Assembly: GCF_004078635.1 (NCBI RefSeq)
Contig: NZ_RZNB01000001.1
Location: 682,001-746,000, forward strand
DNA: 64,000 bases
Direction of reading: 5' to 3'
Origin: Labedella phragmitis
GTDB taxonomy: Bacteria; Actinomycetota; Actinomycetes; Actinomycetales; Microbacteriaceae
Shown: one piece after another, positions 61,142 through 64,000 of the stretch
Numbering within the stretch: the first letter of the stretch is position 1
How the letters are laid out: the number at the start of each line of letters is the position of its first letter
The notes under the pieces: model-generated
The model's database searches: none
Told to the model about the DNA's origin: nothing
Seen by the model: only the letters and a program-made list of their open reading frames with translations
Translations under genes and position numbers: made by a program

Positions 61142-61828
61142 TCAGCCGTCGCGCAGCGGTCGTCCGCTCGCGTCGGTCTGGAAACTCTGCGAGCGCGTGA
61201 GGATCATGATGCCCTCGATGAGGCCCCAGATCGACGACACGATCGCGAGCGTGCCGAACGAGATCACCGTGATGCAGACCATCGCGATGCCGATGCCGGT
61301 GTAGCCGAGGTAGAAGCGGTGCACGCCGAACGCGCCGAGCAGGATGCCGAGGATGCCGGCGACGACGCGGCTCTTCGCGTTCGGGTCGAGGTTGGGGTTG
61401 TAGCCGCCGGGCGCCTGGCCGTAGCCGGGGGCGCCGGTGTAGCCGCCACCGTAACCGCCGTCCTGGGGGTAACCGGTCTGCTGCGGGTACCCGTCCTGCT
61501 GGGGGTACGGGTTCTGCTGCGGGTAGGCACCGGGATCGTACTGCGGCGCCTGCTGGTACGGTCCGGGATCGTACGCGGGCTGCTGCGGAACCTCGCCGGG
61601 AGCGGGCGGCTGCGGCGCCTGGCCGTAGGGGTTCTGTCCGCCGGGCGCCGGGGGAGTGGTCTCCCCGTACGAGGGCGACGACGACGGAGCGAACGTCGGC
61701 GCCTCGGGGGCCGGGGGAGCGGCGTCGAACGACGGCTGGGCGTCGGTCGGCCGCGGCGGGACGGTGCCGTCCTGAGGGGGGACGATCGGGTCCTGCGGCG
61801 GGACGGGCGGCTGGTTGTTGTCGGACAT
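61142..61828 (-). CDS. TM2 domain-containing protein with Pro/Gln/Tyr-rich N-terminus
   Basis: A 228-residue protein. Residues 1-150 are low complexity with repeated PQQxGYP/PYPQQ-like units and many Pro, Gln, Gly and Tyr, probably disordered and cytoplasmic. Residues 155-215 form a TM2 domain: AKSRVVAGILGILLGAFGVHRFYLGYTGIGIAMVCITVISFG and a second helix ending SSIWGLIEGIMIL. Role unknown. The start at MSDNNQPPV is fixed by a TAGGAT box six bases upstream; a GTG two codons earlier touches that box. Confidence 0.9.
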   Translation of the reverse strand: MSDNNQPPVPPQDPIVPPQDGTVPPRPTDAQPSFDAAPPAPEAPTFAPSSSPSYGETTPPAPGGQNPYGQAPQPPAPGEVPQQPAYDPGPYQQAPQYDPGAYPQQNPYPQQDGYPQQTGYPQDGGYGGGYTGAPGYGQAPGGYNPNLDPNAKSRVVAGILGILLGAFGVHRFYLGYTGIGIAMVCITVISFGTLAIVSSIWGLIEGIMILTRSQSFQTDASGRPLRDG

Positions 61829-61834
61829 GCCCAC

Positions 61835-61840
61835 ATCCTA
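61835..61840 (-). promoter_or_regulatory. -10 box of a leaderless promoter (TM2 gene)
   Basis: TAGGAT on the minus strand, six bases, then ATG; no ribosome site. Confidence 0.6.
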
Positions 61841-61890
61841 CCGACGGGACCTCGCGGCTCGAAGGGGGAGAACCCCCCTCCTCGATTCGG

Positions 61891-63925
<2,035 letters not shown>

Positions 63926-63926
<1 letters not shown>

Positions 63927-64000
63927 TGACTGAGAACCGAAACCCACAGGATCACGAGAGCGAACCCCAGGGCGACGGTTTCTCCGCCGGCGAGGGGCCG
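63926..64000 (+). CDS. grpE: GrpE nucleotide exchange factor (5' end only)
   Basis: Only 25 codons are in the window: MTENRNPQDHESEPQGDGFS..., an acidic, polar N-terminus as in actinobacterial GrpE. ATG overlaps the dnaK stop (TAATG). The identity rests on the conserved dnaK-grpE-dnaJ-hspR order rather than on a domain, since the fold begins beyond the window. Confidence 0.8.

Overview
The window is high-GC DNA (roughly 70% by eye) from an actinobacterium, most likely a member of Microbacteriaceae. The main reasons are a complete C50-carotenoid operon of the crtE-crtB-crtI-crtYe-crtYf-crtEb type with a divergent idi, HspR-type HAIR boxes in front of dnaK-grpE, many GTG starts, frequent ATGA/GTGA gene overlaps, and several genes with a TANNNT box six bases before the start codon (the leaderless-mRNA layout common in actinobacteria). 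The assignment is inference; there is no rRNA in the window.

Layout. 1-7.1 kb: the end of a ribose-type ABC permease, then five translationally coupled catabolic genes (hydantoinase/oxoprolinase A and B, an amidohydrolase, a pyrroline-5-carboxylate-reductase-like enzyme and an HpcH/HpaI aldolase). 7.1-18.6 kb: housekeeping and accessory genes: an LtrA remnant, two GNAT acetyltransferases, an FtsX-type ABC pair, tRNA-Gly(CCC), dCTP deaminase, a FUSC-type membrane protein, an XRE regulator divergent from an SDR, a (GGTC)n repeat, a second SDR, a membrane protein and an EEP-fold phosphatase/nuclease. 18.6-24.4 kb: idi and the decaprenoxanthin-type crt operon around one shared divergent promoter. 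24.4-33.4 kb: a LacI regulator, a family-5 (oligopeptide-type) ABC importer with a two-domain ATPase, an alpha/beta hydrolase and a GH1 beta-glucosidase; a perfect LacI-type operator sits in the importer promoter. 33.5-35.6 kb: a NarL-type response regulator and its histidine kinase. 35.8-38.5 kb: a MOSC/FAD-reductase/2Fe-2S fusion overlapping a Fic toxin, which overlaps its small antitoxin.

38.6-48.3 kb: a non-phosphorylative L-fucose cluster: SDR dehydrogenase, fumarylacetoacetase-family hydrolase, L-fuconate dehydratase, aldo/keto reductase, FucU mutarotase, a 3-epimerase-like TIM barrel and an ATPase/permease/lipoprotein sugar ABC transporter. Together they would import L-fucose and split it to pyruvate and lactate; only a lactonase is missing. 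48.4-54.6 kb: small hypotheticals, a methyltransferase and a heterodimeric ABC exporter. 54.7-58.8 kb: a ribose-like unit (rbsK-rbsD-gntR) with a SorC regulator and a divergent transaldolase-like aldolase. 58.9-64 kb: a FadR-type regulator, a UMF1-type MFS protein, a TM2 protein, dnaK and the start of grpE.

The least ordinary signal is not a gene. At least eight strong palindromes of several sequence families lie at or across gene ends. One (52 bp) recurs three times and one (about 52 bp) twice. Copies supply the C-terminal tail of the lycopene elongase, supply the stop codon of the MFS gene, begin on the stop codon of lacI, and are read in frame inside the N-termini of the importer ATPase and the alpha/beta hydrolase. 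They look like REP/MITE-type mobile palindromes with a preference for 3' gene ends; no transposase is present in the window.
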